From positions 1 through 8,115 of the forward strand of contig JAFUCW010000177.1 of assembly GCA_017459485.1 (NCBI GenBank): 8,115 nucleotides of DNA. The letters are read 5' to 3'. Under the pieces are notes generated by a model. It was not told the DNA's origin and searched no databases. It saw nothing but the letters and a program-made list of their open reading frames with translations. This document shows, piece by piece, positions 6,199 to 8,115 of this stretch. Positions within the stretch are counted from its first letter, which is position 1. Each line of letters begins with the position of its first letter. Source of the DNA: Eggerthellaceae bacterium (GTDB lineage Bacteria; Actinomycetota; Coriobacteriia; Coriobacteriales; Eggerthellaceae). The position numbers were made by a program, and so were the translations under genes.

Positions 6199-7491
6199 AT
6201 GACAGTGAAGATCGGCCTGGTTGGCACCGGCACCGTGGGCGGTGGGTGCATCGAACTGCTCAAGAAGCACACGGCGGACTACAAGAGCCGCTACGGGTTG
6301 GACCTGCAGCTTGCACGCGTGTGCTCCAAGGAGCCCGCGCAAGCCGAAGAGCACAGCGTTGCCGACATCTTCACCGAAGAGTACACCGACATCGTGAACG
6401 ACCCTGAAATCGATATCGTCATCGAATTGGTGGGCGGCACGACCATCGCCAAAAAAATAGTCTGCGAGGCGCTGGAAGCCGGCAAGCACGTGGTCACTGC
6501 CAACAAGGCGCTGCTGGCCACCTATGGCGAAGAGATCGAAGCGCTGGCCGCCAAGAACGGCTGCAAGCTGTACTACGAAGCGTCTGTGGGCGGCGGCATT
6601 CCGATTATCGGACCGCTGAAGCATTCGCTCAACGCAAGCGAGATCACCAGCATTTTGGGCATCGTGAACGGCACGACCAACTACATGCTCACACGCATGG
6701 CATCCGACGGCATGGACTACGACGACGTGCTGGCCGAAGCGCAGGCGAAGGGCTATGCGGAAGCGGACCCCACTGCCGACGTCGACGGCCTGGACGCCGC
6801 TGCGAAGATCGCCATCATGGCATCCATCGCGTTCAACACGCGCGTGACCATCGACCAGGTGGCGTGCGAGGGCATTCGCAGCATCACGCCGGCGGATTTG
6901 GCCGCGGCAAAGGACATGGGCTATTGCGTGAAGCTGCTTGCAGTAGCCAACCGCACGGATGCGGGCATCGAAGTGCGCGTGCACCCGGCCATGGTGCCGG
7001 TCGACCATCCACTGGCAACGGTGGACGGGGTCTTCAACGCCATCTACGTGGTGGGCGACTTCATCGGCCCGACCATGTACTTCGGGCAGGGAGCGGGATC
7101 CGACCCCACGGCAAGCGCGGTCATCGGCGACGTGCTGGAGCTGGTGGGGCACATCCAGGCGGGCACGGGCGCTCTTCCCGGCAACACCTACACCGACAAC
7201 CTGCCGCTCGTGTCCACCGACGACCTGGTTACGCGCGCCTACATCCGTTTCCAGGTAGTGGAGCGCCCTGGCGTGCTGGCGGCCATGAGCGCTGTGTTCG
7301 CCAAGCACGAGGTAAGCGTACATTCCGTCATCCAGCGCGGCGTGGGGACCGAAGAGGCCGACACGGTGGAGCTGGTCTACGTGACGCACTCCGCCCGCGA
7401 AGCCGACCTGCGCGCCACGCTCGACGACATTGCCAAGCTCGAAAACGTCCTGGTAGGCCCCGAGCCCACCCTCATCCGCGTAATTAAATAG
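6199..7491 (+). CDS. hom: Homoserine dehydrogenase with C-terminal ACT domain
   Basis: This 430-residue enzyme reduces aspartate semialdehyde to homoserine with NAD(P)H, committing carbon to threonine and methionine. The N-terminal Rossmann fold carries GTGTVG (residues 9-14). TANKALLA includes the conserved Lys103. The catalytic half shows GGGIP (131-135), NGTTNYML (158-165 region) and DVDGLDAAAK, with the conserved Asp199 and Lys203 spaced as in characterised enzymes. Residues ~346-430 form an ACT domain (FQVVERPGVLAAMSAVFAKH), which in this family typically carries feedback control by threonine. The length is normal for the ACT-containing monofunctional class. The ATG at 6199 has a strong Shine-Dalgarno six bases upstream. 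In-frame TTG 6070 adds 43 non-family residues and is rejected. It follows lysA and is nearly joined to rlmH, which suggests co-transcription. Confidence 0.97.
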   Translation: MTVKIGLVGTGTVGGGCIELLKKHTADYKSRYGLDLQLARVCSKEPAQAEEHSVADIFTEEYTDIVNDPEIDIVIELVGGTTIAKKIVCEALEAGKHVVTANKALLATYGEEIEALAAKNGCKLYYEASVGGGIPIIGPLKHSLNASEITSILGIVNGTTNYMLTRMASDGMDYDDVLAEAQAKGYAEADPTADVDGLDAAAKIAIMASIAFNTRVTIDQVACEGIRSITPADLAAAKDMGYCVKLLAVANRTDAGIEVRVHPAMVPVDHPLATVDGVFNAIYVVGDFIGPTMYFGQGAGSDPTASAVIGDVLELVGHIQAGTGALPGNTYTDNLPLVSTDDLVTRAYIRFQVVERPGVLAAMSAVFAKHEVSVHSVIQRGVGTEEADTVELVYVTHSAREADLRATLDDIAKLENVLVGPEPTLIRVIK

Positions 7492-7492
7492 G

Positions 7493-7945
7493 TTGCTCAA
7501 GATCGACATCATAGCGGTGGGGAAGCTGAAAGAGGCCTTTTGGCGCGACGCGTGCGCAGAGTACCTGAAGCGCCTGGGCGGCTACGCGAAAGTCAGAGTA
7601 GTCGAGCTTCCCGATTCCAACCCCTGCAGCGAAGCGGCGGCCATCTTGGCACAACTGGAAGGGCTTCCTGCCAGCGCCGAGGTGGTGCTGCTCGACATTG
7701 GCGGCACCGAAACGTCCAGCGAAGCACTTGCGCAGCGCATGGACAAGTGGACCGTGGGCGGTGTTTCGCACATCGCCTTCGTCATCGGCGGCAGCGAAGG
7801 CGTCATTTCCACGGTGCGCGACCGCGCCACCTTCCGCCTGAGCTTCGGTCCCCTCACGCTGCCTCACAACCTGGCGCGCGTTGTGCTGCTCGAGCAGATA
7901 TACCGCGCATTCAAGATTTCGCGCGGCGAGCCCTACCACAAATAG
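7493..7945 (+). CDS. rlmH: 23S rRNA (pseudouridine1915-N3)-methyltransferase RlmH
   Basis: This 150-residue SPOUT-class (trefoil-knot) methyltransferase uses S-adenosylmethionine to methylate pseudouridine 1915 in helix 69 of 23S rRNA on the assembled ribosome. Diagnostic features are the N-terminal IIAVGKLKE followed by W-x-x-A-x-x-EYLKRL, the cofactor-binding FVIGGSEG (residues 96-103), and the C-terminal RVVLLEQIYRAFKISRGEPYHK block with its conserved terminal YHK. The length is close to the usual 155-160. The start must be TTG 7493, because the next start-like codon (GTG 7516) would cut the conserved AVGKLKE segment. That TTG lies one base after the hom stop codon and has no spaced Shine-Dalgarno, so reinitiation after hom is the likely mode of translation. 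The gene is ubiquitous, and its link to amino acid synthesis is positional only. Confidence 0.96.
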   Translation: MLKIDIIAVGKLKEAFWRDACAEYLKRLGGYAKVRVVELPDSNPCSEAAAILAQLEGLPASAEVVLLDIGGTETSSEALAQRMDKWTVGGVSHIAFVIGGSEGVISTVRDRATFRLSFGPLTLPHNLARVVLLEQIYRAFKISRGEPYHK

Positions 7946-7994
7946 GTGCAATGATAAAAATGTACCTGGTTCGTTTTTATCATTATCATTGCAC
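7946..7994 (+). terminator. Hairpin-forming sequence after rlmH, possible terminator
   Basis: Starting directly after the rlmH stop codon, GTGCAATGATAA (7946-7957) pairs perfectly with 7983-7994. Alternatively AATGATAAAAATG (7950-7962) pairs with CGTTTTTATCATT (7972-7984) with one wobble and a nine-base loop. The two pairings share the left arm and cannot coexist. The T run is in the stem, not after it, so it is not a textbook intrinsic terminator. Its position at the end of the gene cluster still makes an mRNA 3'-end or processing role plausible. The AT-rich composition contrasts with its surroundings. Confidence 0.5.
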
Positions 7995-8000
7995 GTGCGC

Positions 8001-8100
8001 CTGTCCCATTTGGGGTCGTAGTGAAAATGGAGCACCGCGAACAGGGTGACTGGACATGCCACACCTTGTTCCATTTTCACTACGACCCCAAATGGGACAG
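8001..8100. repeat. 100-bp palindromic repeat, copy B
   Basis: Bases 8001-8030 are a perfect reverse complement of 8071-8100 (30 pairs). Pairing continues with A8031-T8070, G8032·T8069, C8033-G8068 and A8034-T8067. The loop is 32 bases (8035-8066) and unrelated to the loop of the copy at 4502-4601. The arms share the core CCATTTGGGGTCGTAGTG with that copy and have the same total length. The element lies just past rlmH, so the two copies bracket the three-gene cluster. No encoded protein or transposase is present in the window. Confidence 0.92.
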
Positions 8101-8115
8101 AGGAACACAGGCTCG

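Noticed and set aside
6094..7512. A 472-codon minus-strand frame opposite hom
   Set aside because: It is an antisense shadow of an unambiguous homoserine dehydrogenase, created by codon-position GC bias.
4154..8100. CRISPR array
   Set aside because: The repeats are a pair of 100-bp palindromes about 3.4 kb apart plus an unrelated inverted repeat, not short direct repeats with regular spacers.

Overview
The window looks like chromosomal DNA of a GC-rich Gram-positive bacterium. The best guess is an actinobacterium of the Coriobacteriia (Eggerthellaceae-like). The evidence is a large Cna-B/SpaA-type surface protein with a sortase signal, GC-rich third codon positions, and the style of the palindromic repeats. 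The genus is inference only; no rRNA or other taxonomic marker is present.

Region 1 (1-4032) is one open reading frame entering from the left edge. Its first ~180-195 bases read as the C-terminal end of a phage DUF2800-family protein. The frame then runs without interruption into a multidomain wall-anchored adhesin or pilin-like protein: isopeptide-forming fimbrial modules, Cna-B repeats and SpaA-type domains with E-boxes, ending in an LAKTS sorting signal, a transmembrane helix and an arginine tail. The join falls inside an adhesin module and removes any signal peptide. It is either a recombination scar or an assembly chimera. A strong GC-rich hairpin terminator follows the gene.

Region 2 (4099-4707) is non-coding. 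It holds a 128-bp imperfect inverted repeat, a candidate extended -10 promoter, and a 100-bp palindromic repeat located between that promoter and lysA.

Region 3 (4708-7945) holds three housekeeping genes on the + strand: lysA (diaminopimelate decarboxylase, last step of lysine synthesis), hom (homoserine dehydrogenase, the branch toward threonine and methionine) and rlmH (23S rRNA pseudouridine methyltransferase). hom and rlmH are separated by one base. lysA and hom are separated by 135 bases containing imperfect tandem repeats. LysA and Hom act on the two branches of the aspartate-family pathway that diverge at aspartate semialdehyde.

Region 4 (7946-8115) has a hairpin-forming sequence with two mutually exclusive pairings just after rlmH, then a second copy of the 100-bp palindrome. 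The two palindromes bracket lysA-hom-rlmH. Their arms are conserved with compensatory base-pair changes, while their loops are unrelated.
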